Notes: generated from the letters alone by a model not told the origin. Positions 15,538-24,245 are shown, counted from the first letter of the stretch. The stretch is DNA of 64,000 nt from CAZGEA01 sp964524515 (GCA_964524515.1 CAZGEA010000001.1:1-64000), one strand, 5' to 3'. Made by a program: numbers and translations.

Positions 15538-16389
15538 ATGAAGCGTTTTTTCCTAGTTTTTTCTGTCGTTGTATTGTTAAATCTTTCAGTAATTAATGTT
15601 CATGCTCAAGAGGCAACTGCAATTCCAGCAACCCCATTCCCCACAGAGACTCCACAAAAGTCTCCAGTGGACATTGCAAACGAAGATTATAAATTTCAAG
15701 TAAATGAATACCAAAAAGCAAAAGCGCAGTATTTATTATCAAAAGATCAATATTTAAGCTCCAAAACATTAACTGCAAAATCCAAATTAAGAGACGCTAA
15801 TTATTTATTTTTAGTAACTCGCGATAATGTAGTTCGTACATATTTAGTTTTGTTAAATGAAAAAGTAAAAGTTGTAAACGGTCTTGATCAGTCACAAAAG
15901 GACACAGTAACACTTCGAATTCAAAACGAAGTTGATTGGTATAAAAATCACAGCAGTTTAATTCCAAGTGCGGGTACTCTTGAGGATTTATTCAGAGATT
16001 CTGAAAAAGCAAAAAACCAATTCACAAATGTAAGTATTCAATTAATTTATTCCTCTCAGGTTTTAATTCCTCAAATTAGCCTTCGAAATATTTTCAATCG
16101 TGAGCTTGAAGTTACAGATAGAACAAATGCAAAAATAGCTCAAATCAGACAAAATCAAGATTTGGATACCAAAGCAATTGAAAGATGGATTTTGGAAACC
16201 AAAAATAAATTAACTCGTGCTCAAGAAAAGAAAGATGCTGCAGATACAACCATAGCAAATCCATCAAATGTGAATTCAGAAGTTAATGTAAATAAAGTTT
16301 TAGATGTCATGAAAGATGCAATTCAATATATGAAAGAGGGAAATGATTTTTTAAATGAAATTGTTCGAAAAATCAAAACTGTAGGATAA
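15538..16389 (+). CDS. Secreted coiled-coil protein, unknown function
   Basis: A 283-aa exported protein. Signal peptide at residues 1-24 ending NVHAQEA, Pro/Thr-rich linker, then charged, largely helical sequence (KAKAQYLLSKDQYLSSK, KNKLTRAQEKKDAA) suggesting coiled coils. TAGAAT ends 7 nt before the ATG, an internal leaderless promoter candidate. Encoded between two membrane-anchored proteins, likely an envelope complex. Confidence 0.82.
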   Translation: MKRFFLVFSVVVLLNLSVINVHAQEATAIPATPFPTETPQKSPVDIANEDYKFQVNEYQKAKAQYLLSKDQYLSSKTLTAKSKLRDANYLFLVTRDNVVRTYLVLLNEKVKVVNGLDQSQKDTVTLRIQNEVDWYKNHSSLIPSAGTLEDLFRDSEKAKNQFTNVSIQLIYSSQVLIPQISLRNIFNRELEVTDRTNAKIAQIRQNQDLDTKAIERWILETKNKLTRAQEKKDAADTTIANPSNVNSEVNVNKVLDVMKDAIQYMKEGNDFLNEIVRKIKTVG

Positions 16390-16394
16390 ATTTT

Positions 16395-16850
16395 ATGCAA
16401 CCAAATCAAGAAATAACACCAAACCCAGTTAATCCGCCACCAGCACCTGCACCAACACAAAAAATTGGTTCTATGGGAAAAGTAAAGGATGAAGCAAAAT
16501 TGATTGTTGAGAAAATTAGTGAATTTATGAAAAGTCTTGATCCAAAACAAAAAAGAATGTTTGCAATTTTAGAAGTTGTAATAATAATTCTAGTAGTATT
16601 ACTTGTTTTGTCAGCTTTCGTATCAGTTGTGCGACCTAGAAAAAATAACGAACCACAAGCAACTCTTCCTCCATCAGTTATCCCGACTCCAATCCCAGAT
16701 AATTTGCCTCCTTCAAAATACGCCACAGATTCGGCAGTATTAGAAATTGAAGATTCAGTCAAAAATCTAGATCGTGATTTAGATAATTTCCAGTTCAAAG
16801 ATCCAGATTTAAAACTCCCAGAAATCTTCTTTGATGGACTAACAAAATAA
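16395..16850 (+). CDS. Single-pass membrane protein with proline-rich N-terminus
   Basis: A 151-aa protein: Pro/Ala-rich cytoplasmic N-terminus (NPVNPPPAPAPT), one membrane helix at about residues 55-78, then a Pro-rich and acidic outer segment. Starts 5 bp after the stop of the previous gene without a Shine-Dalgarno. Unknown function; last gene of the envelope run. Confidence 0.8.
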   Translation: MQPNQEITPNPVNPPPAPAPTQKIGSMGKVKDEAKLIVEKISEFMKSLDPKQKRMFAILEVVIIILVVLLVLSAFVSVVRPRKNNEPQATLPPSVIPTPIPDNLPPSKYATDSAVLEIEDSVKNLDRDLDNFQFKDPDLKLPEIFFDGLTK

Positions 16851-16852
16851 TT

Positions 16853-16894
16853 GCCTCCTTGTGATTTTAGTGGTCTTCACAAAGAGGCTATTTT
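16853..16894. terminator. Bidirectional terminator between 16395 and 16899 genes
   Basis: Stem GCCTCCTTGTGA (16853..16864) with TCACAAAGAGGC (16877..16888), one mismatch; serves two convergent genes. Confidence 0.85.
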
Positions 16895-16898
16895 CTAT

Positions 16899-17291
16899 CT
16901 ATACCTGTTCAGGAGCACTCTTCCATTTCTGAACATGTTCATCTAACAATTTAGAAAGTGTATTAGGGTCCAATTCCTTTGTCTCTATGAAAAACCAAGG
17001 TGTCTTTTCGGCAGTTGCATCACGGTAGAGCGTTATGTGAAGGGCAAGCATAAGACTCAATAAATTCTCTGACGTTTTCCAGTTGCCTTTCTCTCTTCTG
17101 TATCCGAAATACTTTCCTCGAGTTAAGATAAAATATTCATATTCGCTTCTTAATCCCAATTCAATATGTTTTGGATTAGCAAAAACTACTGCATATAATA
17201 TTTTCGGATTCTCCTTTAGAATTTTCTCAGCCTCATCCCAATTTTCACAAACAAAACCATGGACTAAAGCAGAATTAGTTTCATTAGACAT
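16899..17291 (-). CDS. Family-C paralog, third of coupled trio
   Basis: A 130-aa unrecognised protein. Similar to its two upstream neighbours: VHGFVCENWDEAEKIL (compare FYGVVSENLTDVETAL), ILYAVVFANP (ILYGVHVID), a mid-protein YSxxTRG-type strand (YFILTRGKYFGYR) and the C-terminal LSKLLDEHVQKWK (LGELLDTHIYEWK). ATG at 17291 directly follows the upstream stop (TAAGATG) with GGCGG before it; an earlier in-frame ATG at 17330 lies inside the upstream gene. Translationally coupled. Confidence 0.8.
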   Translation of the reverse strand: MSNETNSALVHGFVCENWDEAEKILKENPKILYAVVFANPKHIELGLRSEYEYFILTRGKYFGYRREKGNWKTSENLLSLMLALHITLYRDATAEKTPWFFIETKELDPNTLSKLLDEHVQKWKSAPEQV

Positions 17292-17292
17292 C

Positions 17293-17688
17293 TTATTTCC
17301 GCCCTTCTTCTTGAGACTTTTTCCATTCATATATATGAGTATCTAATAATTCGCCAAGTTCCCAAGGTGTGATCCTATCTGTTTTGATTGATAAGAATTC
17401 AACTGATGAATTGGGAACGACTTTCACTCTGATTGATATGTACTTTGCCAGAATTGCATAGATTATATTTCTGGGCTTTTGTCTTTCATCTACAAACTCA
17501 AATCTTTCACCTCTGGTATGTATTGAATATCCTCGTACAATACCGCGTCTATTAATCTCTCCAATATCAATTACATGTACTCCATATAAAATATTTGAAT
17601 TTAGCGAAAGTGCAGTTTCCACATCAGTTAAGTTTTCAGAAACCACCCCATAAAACGGCAAAGTTTCAGGATTTGTTTGATTTATCAT
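17293..17688 (-). CDS. Family-C paralog, second of coupled trio
   Basis: A 131-aa protein of unknown function, paralog of the genes on both sides. Its ATG overlaps the upstream TGA (ATGA, 17688..17685), so translation is coupled. Conserved features: FYGVVSENL near the N-terminus, ILYGV, and LGELLDTHIYEWK near the C-terminus. Confidence 0.82.
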   Translation of the reverse strand: MINQTNPETLPFYGVVSENLTDVETALSLNSNILYGVHVIDIGEINRRGIVRGYSIHTRGERFEFVDERQKPRNIIYAILAKYISIRVKVVPNSSVEFLSIKTDRITPWELGELLDTHIYEWKKSQEEGRK

Positions 17689-18032
17689 CTTGCTAGCTCC
17701 CAGCTATTAACATACAAATCAAGTGTTTGGATTAGTCTGTCCAGTAAATCCTCTCGTGACTCAAAAAATAGACCAATCGGTATGTGCTCAACACTAACTA
17801 TTCCAGCACGCCCTAATATTGATGAAATCTTCACAGTCTTACTTCCGTCTCTGTATGAGAATAATTCTGGTTTAAAAATAAGCAGATATTTATATTTATT
17901 ACCTTGGCCTGCAAGTCTCATAAGAAAATTTGCATCCCAAAGAGCATATCTTACATTTTTTCTATCCAGAATATCCAAAGGATCTTCATTGTAATTGTTT
18001 ACTATTCCATGAATTGGTGGAAGGTGACCCAT
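17685..18032 (-). CDS. Family-C paralog, first of coupled trio
   Basis: A 115-aa unrecognised protein with IHGIVNNYNEDPLDIL at the N-terminus and LLDRLIQTLDLYVNSW at the C-terminus, matching the trio pattern (V-G/N-x-V, ILxxxNVxYAL, LLxxxxxxxxxW). ATG with AAGGATGAG upstream; promoter at 18072..18077. First gene of the operon and divergent from typA. Confidence 0.8.
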   Translation of the reverse strand: MGHLPPIHGIVNNYNEDPLDILDRKNVRYALWDANFLMRLAGQGNKYKYLLIFKPELFSYRDGSKTVKISSILGRAGIVSVEHIPIGLFFESREDLLDRLIQTLDLYVNSWELAR

Positions 18033-18071
18033 CTTATCTCATCCTTAATATGTTTTAAAATGTACAGCCCG

Positions 18072-18077
18072 ATTATA
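18072..18077 (-). promoter_or_regulatory. -10 element of the family-C operon
   Basis: Minus-strand TATAAT, 39 nt before the ATG at 18032. Confidence 0.7.
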
Positions 18078-18160
18078 CCAAAACTAGCTAATTTGCCCAA
18101 AAAAGTATAAAATACCCAAGGAAGATAGGGCGTTTTCGCTTCAATTAATTTTCCAAACCT

Positions 18161-19972
18161 ATGAATATAAGAAATGTAGCTATTATTGCCCACGTTGACC
18201 ATGGAAAAACCACATTGGTCGATGCTCTTTTGCGTCAATCACATACTCATTTAAACAAAGAGCAAGATTCCTCAGTCATGATTATGGACAGTAATGATTT
18301 AGAAAAAGAGCGTGGAATTACAATTTTCTCCAAAAACGCCTCAGTTACATATAAAGAATACAAAATTAATATTATTGATACTCCAGGCCATGCTGATTTC
18401 GGTGGAGAAGTTGAGCGTGTATTGGGAATGGCAGATGGCTGTTTATTGTTAATTGATGCCAAAGAAGGCCCAATGCCTCAAACTAGATTTGTCTTAAAGC
18501 AAGCTCTCAAAATGGGCCTCAAAATTATTGTAGTTGTAAATAAAATCGACAAAACTGGAGCCAGATCTGAGTGGGCAGTTGGTAAAACCTTCGATTTATT
18601 TGTGGAATTAGGAGCGGATGAGTCAGCTGCATTTTTCCCCACAATCTATGCATCAGGCCGTGATGGATTAGCAGGATTGGAATCTGATTTATCCAAAATG
18701 ACAGATATTTCTCCAATTTTTGAAAGCATTGTAAATGAAATTCCAGCTCCAAGTGGAGATGTTGATAAACCACTTCAGATTTTAGTTTCAGCAATTGGTG
18801 GAGATACATATAAAGGAAGAATTGGAACTGGAAAAATTGCAAATGGAAAAATAACCAAAGGCCAAGAAATTGTAAGATTTAATAGAAATGGTGAACCACA
18901 AAAATTCAGAGTCGCAGCCTTAATGAGTTACGTTGGACTTGAAAAAATGGAAGTTGATTCAGCCATTGCTGGGGATATAGTCTCAGTTGCTGGAATTGCA
19001 GATGTAACAATTGGAGAAACAATAGCTGATCCAATTAATCCTGTAGCCTTGCCTGTTATTGCAATTGAAGAGCCAACAATTAAAATGACTTTCAAAATTA
19101 ATGACTCTCCTTTTTCAGGTCGTGAAGGAGAATTTAAAACCTCCCGAGAAATCAGAGAGCGATTATTTAGAGAATTAGAAACAGATGTCGCGCTCCGCGT
19201 AGAGGAAACAACTGGTGGAGAATGGATAGTTTCAGGCCGAGGTGAATTACATTTGGCTATTTTAATTGAAAGAATGCGACGTGAAGGCTATGAATTCCAA
19301 GTCTCACGTCCTGAAGCTTTAATCAAAATTGTTGATGGTAAAAAATTAACAGCATATGAAAGAGTATTTATCGAAGTCCCATCTCAATATTCAGGTGTTA
19401 TTATCCAAAAAATGGGCGAAAGAAAAGGAATGATGCAAAATATGGTAACTCAAGACAGTGGATCAGTTGAATTAGAATTTATAATTCCTACTTACAATTT
19501 ATTTGGATACCGTAACGAATTCTTAACTGACACAAAAGGTTTGGGAATAATTAACACCATGTTTGAAAAGTTTGATATTGACGCAGGTGAACATTTCAAG
19601 AGAACCAAAGGATCACTCGTTGCATTTGAATCAGGAACTACAAGACTTTACGGATTAATCAATGTTCAAGATCGTGGCCAGTTGTTTGTAGGCCCAAACG
19701 TCGATGTTTACAAAGGCCAAGTAGTTGGAATGAGTTCTCGTGAAGGGGATTTGAGAATTAACGTTTGTAAAGAAAAGAAACTTTCAAATATGAGATCAAA
19801 GGGTGATGGGGGAATGGAACATTTTAATGTTCCGCTTGCCATGAGCTTAGAAGAAGCAATTGAATATATCGATGATAGTGAGTTAGTTGAAGTAACACCA
19901 AAAAACATCAGGCTTAGAAAAATAATCCTAGATGAATCCGAAGCCCGCAAAAATGCCAAGCTAGGCAAGTAA
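18161..19972 (+). CDS. typA: Ribosome-associated GTPase TypA/BipA
   Basis: A 603-aa translational GTPase of full family length. Seen: G1 AHVDHGKTT, G2 RGITI, G3 DTPGHADF, G4 NKID, then EF-G-like domains II, III and V and the TypA-specific C-terminus (NMRSKGDGG region). TypA binds the ribosome near the EF-G site and helps assembly of the large subunit and growth under stress. ATG is preceded by a TATAAA-type -10 near 18108 and a leader of about 40 nt. The family-D promoter begins 6 bp after its stop. Confidence 0.97.
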   Translation: MNIRNVAIIAHVDHGKTTLVDALLRQSHTHLNKEQDSSVMIMDSNDLEKERGITIFSKNASVTYKEYKINIIDTPGHADFGGEVERVLGMADGCLLLIDAKEGPMPQTRFVLKQALKMGLKIIVVVNKIDKTGARSEWAVGKTFDLFVELGADESAAFFPTIYASGRDGLAGLESDLSKMTDISPIFESIVNEIPAPSGDVDKPLQILVSAIGGDTYKGRIGTGKIANGKITKGQEIVRFNRNGEPQKFRVAALMSYVGLEKMEVDSAIAGDIVSVAGIADVTIGETIADPINPVALPVIAIEEPTIKMTFKINDSPFSGREGEFKTSREIRERLFRELETDVALRVEETTGGEWIVSGRGELHLAILIERMRREGYEFQVSRPEALIKIVDGKKLTAYERVFIEVPSQYSGVIIQKMGERKGMMQNMVTQDSGSVELEFIIPTYNLFGYRNEFLTDTKGLGIINTMFEKFDIDAGEHFKRTKGSLVAFESGTTRLYGLINVQDRGQLFVGPNVDVYKGQVVGMSSREGDLRINVCKEKKLSNMRSKGDGGMEHFNVPLAMSLEEAIEYIDDSELVEVTPKNIRLRKIILDESEARKNAKLGK

Positions 19973-19977
19973 TTTGA

Positions 19978-20005
19978 TATAATACCCCTATCGTTTAGCT
20001 CGCAC
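19978..20005 (+). promoter_or_regulatory. Promoter and leader of gene 20025
   Basis: TATAAT at 19978..19983 then CCCCTATCGTTTAGCTCGCAC ending 20005, nearly the same leader as in the family-A array although the gene is unrelated and on the other strand. AAAGGAAA is the Shine-Dalgarno. Confidence 0.82.
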
Positions 20006-20024
20006 CCAAAAAAGGAAACTCAAA

Positions 20025-20567
20025 ATGTTGGTTCATGTTAGAAACTCTAAGATTTACGATTTCTCCGGTATCTCGCCAGATCAGCTTGATAAAGTCTTGC
20101 AAATGTTTCTGGATATGCCAGTAGCTCGAGGAGTCCAAGTCACAACTGATGGCAAAAGTATTACTGTCATTTTCCCGCAAAGTGAATCAATAAAAAGACA
20201 AGTAAAAGAAATTCTAAATCATGATTTCTATTATTTTGATAAACGGGGAACAATTAGAGAGATTTTAATGAGTTTTATGCTCATCAAGTTCACATCAAGC
20301 CATCATAATTTTCCAATAGGTAATTTATTCGCAGGCACTCAACAAATAAATGGTGCTTATATTGTTAATAATCCATCGTTAATGGATGAATTGATGTTTG
20401 TAATGCATTATTTTGGATTCCAAAATCCAAGTTATCAAGGTACAGTAAGAAGTTCAACTTCTGAAGGATCAAACATCTATTACATGGTTTTATTGGGAGA
20501 TGTCGAAGCATATCCTTGTGTCAAAATGCAATTTCCAGATCAATACATCGAAGAAATGTTGCAATAG
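20025..20567 (+). CDS. Family-D protein with one module, unknown function
   Basis: A 180-aa soluble protein. Its C-terminal 105 residues (TIREILMSFM, MDELMFVMHYFGF, YYMVLLGDVEAYPC, QYIEEML) match the repeated module of the following genes; the N-terminal 75 residues (LVHVRNSKIYDFSGI) are a separate beta-rich piece. Function unknown. First of four consecutive family-D units. Confidence 0.78.
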   Translation: MLVHVRNSKIYDFSGISPDQLDKVLQMFLDMPVARGVQVTTDGKSITVIFPQSESIKRQVKEILNHDFYYFDKRGTIREILMSFMLIKFTSSHHNFPIGNLFAGTQQINGAYIVNNPSLMDELMFVMHYFGFQNPSYQGTVRSSTSEGSNIYYMVLLGDVEAYPCVKMQFPDQYIEEMLQ

Positions 20568-20584
20568 TTAAATAAATCAGTTCG

Positions 20585-20621
20585 CCGCCTAAGTTTTTCA
20601 CTAAACCTAGGCGGTTTTTTC
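20585..20621 (+). terminator. Terminator after gene 20025
   Basis: Stem CCGCCTAAGTTT (20585..20596) with AAACCTAGGCGG (20603..20614), one mismatch, then six T. Confidence 0.88.
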
Positions 20622-20634
20622 GTGTATAATACTC

Positions 20635-20640
20635 CCATAG
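20635..20640 (+). promoter_or_regulatory. -10 element of gene 20673
   Basis: TATAAT right after the preceding terminator; GAAAGGGAA Shine-Dalgarno before the ATG. Confidence 0.7.
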
Positions 20641-20672
20641 TATAATTTCTAGTTCTTTGAAAGGGAATCGAA

Positions 20673-21404
20673 ATGTCAGACATGAGAATTAAAGTGATCC
20701 AAACATTGGCCGAGTCAATTCCGGGATATAGTAATCTAACAGTAAGAGATTTGGTGATTGAATTCTTTAACGATACAAGAGAATCTCTAAACCAAGCTTT
20801 TCCAGTGGGTAAATTCACTTTTTCCCGTTTTCCACATTTAAATGTGCATGTCTACGAAAATCTTGCAGTAATACTTCACATATTAGGATTTCAGGTAACA
20901 TGTGAAGTTGTGGGGGTAGAGAGAACTTTTGTCCTCTCAATTCAAAAAATACCAAGCGAATTCAGAGAAATTAATTTCTCAGCAGAGGGTTTTTTAAACA
21001 AAAAGCTAAATAGCTACACAATTGAAGAGTTACAGGAGTTTGCCAAAATGATTGTTTCAGATGCTGGCACCTTTCAATCCGATGGTACAACTTTTGAGAC
21101 AGTCTTTGATCAAGTTGAAAATTTCTTGATTTGGGTAAGAGAGGGATTGTCACAAAGAGAAAAAGTGAATAATGTATATTGGTTTTGTGGCAATCAAAAC
21201 AACAAGTATACGGATGAAGCGTTTAAAGCCATTTTAATTTTTCTTGGCTTCGAAGATATTGTTGTTGAATTCATTAGTGGCAGTATCATCCAAGCTCAAG
21301 CTCGTTGGGATTTTGTACCTCTTGAAATTTCCAATCCAATTATCTTTAATGCAGAATCATATCTCAAAGATAAATTAGACATCAAAGAAAAAAATGGATA
21401 CTAA
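20673..21404 (+). CDS. Family-D two-module protein, unknown function
   Basis: A 243-aa protein made of two diverged copies of one module of roughly 100 residues: copy 1 has TVRDLVIEFF, ENLAVILHILGF; copy 2 has NFLIWVREGL, DEAFKAILIFLGF, VPLEISNPIIF. A linker NKKLNSYTIEELQEFAK separates them. No known domain. ATG with AAAGGGAA. Paralog of 21516..22232, which also shares the following terminator. Confidence 0.8.
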   Translation: MSDMRIKVIQTLAESIPGYSNLTVRDLVIEFFNDTRESLNQAFPVGKFTFSRFPHLNVHVYENLAVILHILGFQVTCEVVGVERTFVLSIQKIPSEFREINFSAEGFLNKKLNSYTIEELQEFAKMIVSDAGTFQSDGTTFETVFDQVENFLIWVREGLSQREKVNNVYWFCGNQNNKYTDEAFKAILIFLGFEDIVVEFISGSIIQAQARWDFVPLEISNPIIFNAESYLKDKLDIKEKNGY

Positions 21405-21422
21405 CTAGATTAAAAACTACGC

Positions 21423-21458
21423 GCCAGGTAAACCAAAAATTTGCCTGGCTTTTTTTGT
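21423..21458 (+). terminator. Terminator after gene 20673, duplicated sequence
   Basis: Stem GCCAGGTAAA with TTTGCCTGGC, then seven T. Same as 22270..22303 apart from one T. Confidence 0.9.
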
Positions 21459-21515
21459 TCTCCCCGTGTAAAATACACCCATAGTTTCATTTTTGTTCTT
21501 TGAAAGGAAATTGAA

Positions 21516-22232
21516 ATGTCTAGTCAATCTGTACGTAGCCAAATCCAAAAATGGTTTGATCAAGAAGTATCAGATACAAATTTTTTCGATCTATTAATAC
21601 AATCACTTGATCAAATTAGATTGGAACTTGAAGAGGGAAAAAAGCCAGACACAGTAGATTTATCTGATCATGATGATCTGCATGCACTATTTTGGAGAAC
21701 TCTTGGTATAACTTTTGAATTTTTAGGCTTCAAAGTTGTTGAAAGTGATACTGATTCAATTTATTTCTCGGGTATTCCAGATGAATTGTCAGATCTAAAC
21801 TTTGATTCGTCTACTTTTATCAACGCAAAACTTGTAAGTTATTCACTTGAAGAACTTCAAGCTTTTGCAAATTTGATATTTTTAACTGTTGAAACAATAG
21901 AATACAAAGTTCTTGATGAAGTCAATCTTTTTCTTTCACAAATCAGAAATGATCTTGGCAAGGAAATTAGTAGCGGCGATGTACATTTTCTTACAGCTGG
22001 TCACACTAAGTATTCCGCTGAAGCCTTTATCGCTATCTGTAAATATCTTGGTTTTGTAAACATTCAGATAGTTAATTTTGAAGAGACTCAAAATGGTTTG
22101 CAATACAAAATCAAATTTGGAGTAGTTCCAGTTGAAATTTCAAATCCTATTATCTTGGATGTGTGGAAATTCATCCATCAAAAACTTGAGCTTCCAATAG
22201 AAGATGAAACAAAAGAAGCTGTTAAAAAGTAA
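21516..22232 (+). CDS. Family-D two-module protein, unknown function
   Basis: A 238-aa paralog of the 20673 product: NAKLVSYSLEELQAFA matches NKKLNSYTIEELQEFA, AEAFIAICKYLGF matches DEAFKAILIFLGF and VPVEISNPIIL matches VPLEISNPIIF. Acidic C-terminus. ATG with GAAAGGAAA; a TAAAAT -10 at 21469..21474. Function unknown. Confidence 0.8.
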   Translation: MSSQSVRSQIQKWFDQEVSDTNFFDLLIQSLDQIRLELEEGKKPDTVDLSDHDDLHALFWRTLGITFEFLGFKVVESDTDSIYFSGIPDELSDLNFDSSTFINAKLVSYSLEELQAFANLIFLTVETIEYKVLDEVNLFLSQIRNDLGKEISSGDVHFLTAGHTKYSAEAFIAICKYLGFVNIQIVNFEETQNGLQYKIKFGVVPVEISNPIILDVWKFIHQKLELPIEDETKEAVKK

Positions 22233-22269
22233 ACATGAAGATATTTAGATAATTCTAAATAAGTATTTT

Positions 22270-22303
22270 GCCAGGTAAACCAAAAATTTGCCTGGCTTTT
22301 TTG
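22270..22303 (+). terminator. Terminator after gene 21516, duplicated sequence
   Basis: Copy of 21423..21458 lacking one T. Confidence 0.9.
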
Positions 22304-22372
22304 TTATAAGAAACGTAGCCATTGTGATAAAATTCACCCAAAGTAAGTTCATTGAAAATAAGTGAGGACAAA

Positions 22373-22747
22373 ATGTTCAATTCTGAAGTTGATTCATGTC
22401 TTGATACCTTGATAGTCGAATTTGGCTCACATTGTTTCAGATCAACTGTCCGCGATCAATTACGTTTATTTCTTCTTTACACATGGGAAAAAGTAGCAAA
22501 AAAGAAGAAATTTACAGAATTTGCATTATTTGTTCAAAATAATCAGCAAACTGTTGATGCATTTATCAAAGTCGCAAAGTTTTTGGGATATGCTGATTTA
22601 AAAATTGAATCAAGACAAATTGGTGAATCAAAATATCAAATGTATTTTTGTGTATTTTTATTTTTTCCAGTAGAACTCTATCTCTATCCTGACCACTTTG
22701 ATTTCGATCAGTTTATTGAGGAAAGACTAAGAAAAAATATACAGTAA
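22373..22747 (+). CDS. Family-D single-module protein, unknown function
   Basis: A 124-aa protein with one family-D module: TVRDQLRLFLLYTW, VDAFIKVAKFLGY, FFPVELYLYP, FIEERL. ATG at 22373 has GAGGAC upstream, preferred over the TTG at 22352. A TAAAAT -10 lies at 22328..22333. May be the ancestral half-unit or a truncated copy. Confidence 0.76.
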   Translation: MFNSEVDSCLDTLIVEFGSHCFRSTVRDQLRLFLLYTWEKVAKKKKFTEFALFVQNNQQTVDAFIKVAKFLGYADLKIESRQIGESKYQMYFCVFLFFPVELYLYPDHFDFDQFIEERLRKNIQ

Positions 22748-22755
22748 GGCAAACA

Positions 22756-22791
22756 AACCGTCATGATAAAAAAATATCCTGGCGGTTTTTT
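22756..22791. terminator. Bidirectional terminator between 22373 and 22801 genes
   Basis: Stem AACCGTCA (22756..22763) with TGGCGGTT (22780..22787), one G-T pair, A-run inside and T-run after. Confidence 0.82.
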
Positions 22792-22800
22792 CTGTCAGAA

Positions 22801-23601
22801 TTACTTCCAGTTAATCTGTGATCGGGTAATAATTTCTCTCCAAGGCCCAACTGGGACTTCAGATTCTTCAACAAATTGCCAATCAACTTTATTATCTGCA
22901 TTATTTGATCCTGTAAACTTCAGACAATCCCGAATTGCAGGGGAGACATCAAGACCTGCATTGTTGGCTAGTGTATTTTTTGGAGTTGCATTTCCAAATA
23001 CATATTGGGAATCATCATATTCATAAGGCCCACTATCCTCAATTTGCCCATAACATTCAATTCCATTTTTAATTAATTTTACCCATCTATTTTTGAGCAT
23101 CGATTCGCTGTCAAGCCATTTTTTCTCACTAGCCCAAGGAATTACTTTGCTAGCTTCAGGCTTTCGCACTCCATTGTCGTCAAAATCGTTATATGGCAAA
23201 TCCAAATAAAATGGATTCTCGCGTGGAACAAAACCATTTGGGTAAAATCCACTTCGAAGATAAGGATCATCAAAACCACCATAATTTTTTTGCCATTGAT
23301 CATCCCACGCTGAATACGCATTATTTTCACTTGATCCATTACCAATTGGTTCTCCAACCCAAAAAACGGTTGCAGTAATATTTTTGTGAATTGGATATTT
23401 CCCTTTCTTTTCCATAGTCGGAGTTCCACTTGCTCCAGCAGAGGGCGTTTCATCACTTGATTTCGAAGATAATACTTTTGGGTCAACTATCTCAGCCACT
23501 TCTTTTCTTTCTAATTTATGCCAAGCATTTTTGCCCAATAAGTAAGTAAACAATAAAAAAAGCCCAAAAAATATAATTAAAAAAAAGGAAGCCCGTTTCA
23601 T
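22801..23601 (-). CDS. Exported conserved protein, probable DPBB-like wall protein
   Basis: A 266-aa protein with an N-terminal signal anchor (residues 5-22), a Ser/Thr/Pro linker to about residue 70 and a conserved domain: ATVFWVGEP, SAWDDQWQKNYGG, ENPFYLDLPYND, KNRWVKLIKNG, CYGQIEDSGPY, DYVFG-like SQYVFG, GLDVSPAIRDCL and VPVGPW. The GLDVSPAIRD and DSGP pieces recall double-psi beta-barrel (RlpA/expansin-like) proteins; from memory, similar proteins occur in several cell-wall-bearing bacteria. Enzymatic role not proven. Two cysteines may pair. Confidence 0.8.
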   Translation of the reverse strand: MKRASFFLIIFFGLFLLFTYLLGKNAWHKLERKEVAEIVDPKVLSSKSSDETPSAGASGTPTMEKKGKYPIHKNITATVFWVGEPIGNGSSENNAYSAWDDQWQKNYGGFDDPYLRSGFYPNGFVPRENPFYLDLPYNDFDDNGVRKPEASKVIPWASEKKWLDSESMLKNRWVKLIKNGIECYGQIEDSGPYEYDDSQYVFGNATPKNTLANNAGLDVSPAIRDCLKFTGSNNADNKVDWQFVEESEVPVGPWREIITRSQINWK

Positions 23602-23658
23602 TGATATTTCAAATTATACACCACTAAATATAAAATTGACTCCAAATTACCTATAGTT

Positions 23659-23682
23659 TATAATATCCTTATTATCTAGCAC
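23659..23682 (+). promoter_or_regulatory. Promoter and leader of gene 23710
   Basis: TATAAT at 23659..23664 and GCAC at 23679..23682 (14 nt apart); GAAAGG Shine-Dalgarno before the ATG. Confidence 0.75.
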
Positions 23683-23709
23683 ATTTTATGGTTTGAAAGG
23701 TATAGACAA

Positions 23710-24234
23710 ATGATTAACACTCAAGCATTGCTTTTGAATCAAGTCTATGACAAAAAAACTCATATCACTCACTTTGTTGTAAATGGAGTTTTATTTGCGA
23801 CATATATGCCACAAATAAGCCTCAATATTAGTATTTCAGTTGACTTATCAACAGAACATTTAAAGGTGAGTGATGAGATTTCGATCTTAAGCGAACACAA
23901 TTCAGTCGTTGTGGTTTATAAAAAACCAATTGTTCCACCAGTTGATATCCTAAGATGGCATATGGATCCCGAAGCTGTCTTCTGGGTAATAGGTGCTATG
24001 AATGGATTGGTCTTTTGCGGAGATTTTATGCCTTCTATCGGATGGCAAACTCCTCAAGTTAACCAAGGATACTCATCAAATTCAATGTTTGATAAAGAGC
24101 AAGCTGGTATGGTTGAATTATCGCGAAATTTGCTCTTAAAGATGACAAATCAAAATTGGAATCGTGATTTCATATCGAAGCAACTTGCTATCAATAGTGA
24201 TCAATATATCACTCAATTTTTAGCAAATTTGTAA
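23710..24234 (+). CDS. Family-B protein, unknown function
   Basis: A 174-aa soluble protein, the intact paralog of the gap-split gene at 8847: VNGVLFATYMP, VVVVYKKPIV, IGAMNGLVF, and NRDFISKQLAI near the C-terminus. It supplies the template for reading the gapped copy. No known domain. Own promoter and bidirectional terminator. Confidence 0.8.
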   Translation: MINTQALLLNQVYDKKTHITHFVVNGVLFATYMPQISLNISISVDLSTEHLKVSDEISILSEHNSVVVVYKKPIVPPVDILRWHMDPEAVFWVIGAMNGLVFCGDFMPSIGWQTPQVNQGYSSNSMFDKEQAGMVELSRNLLLKMTNQNWNRDFISKQLAINSDQYITQFLANL

Positions 24235-24245
24235 ATTTAGTTCAA

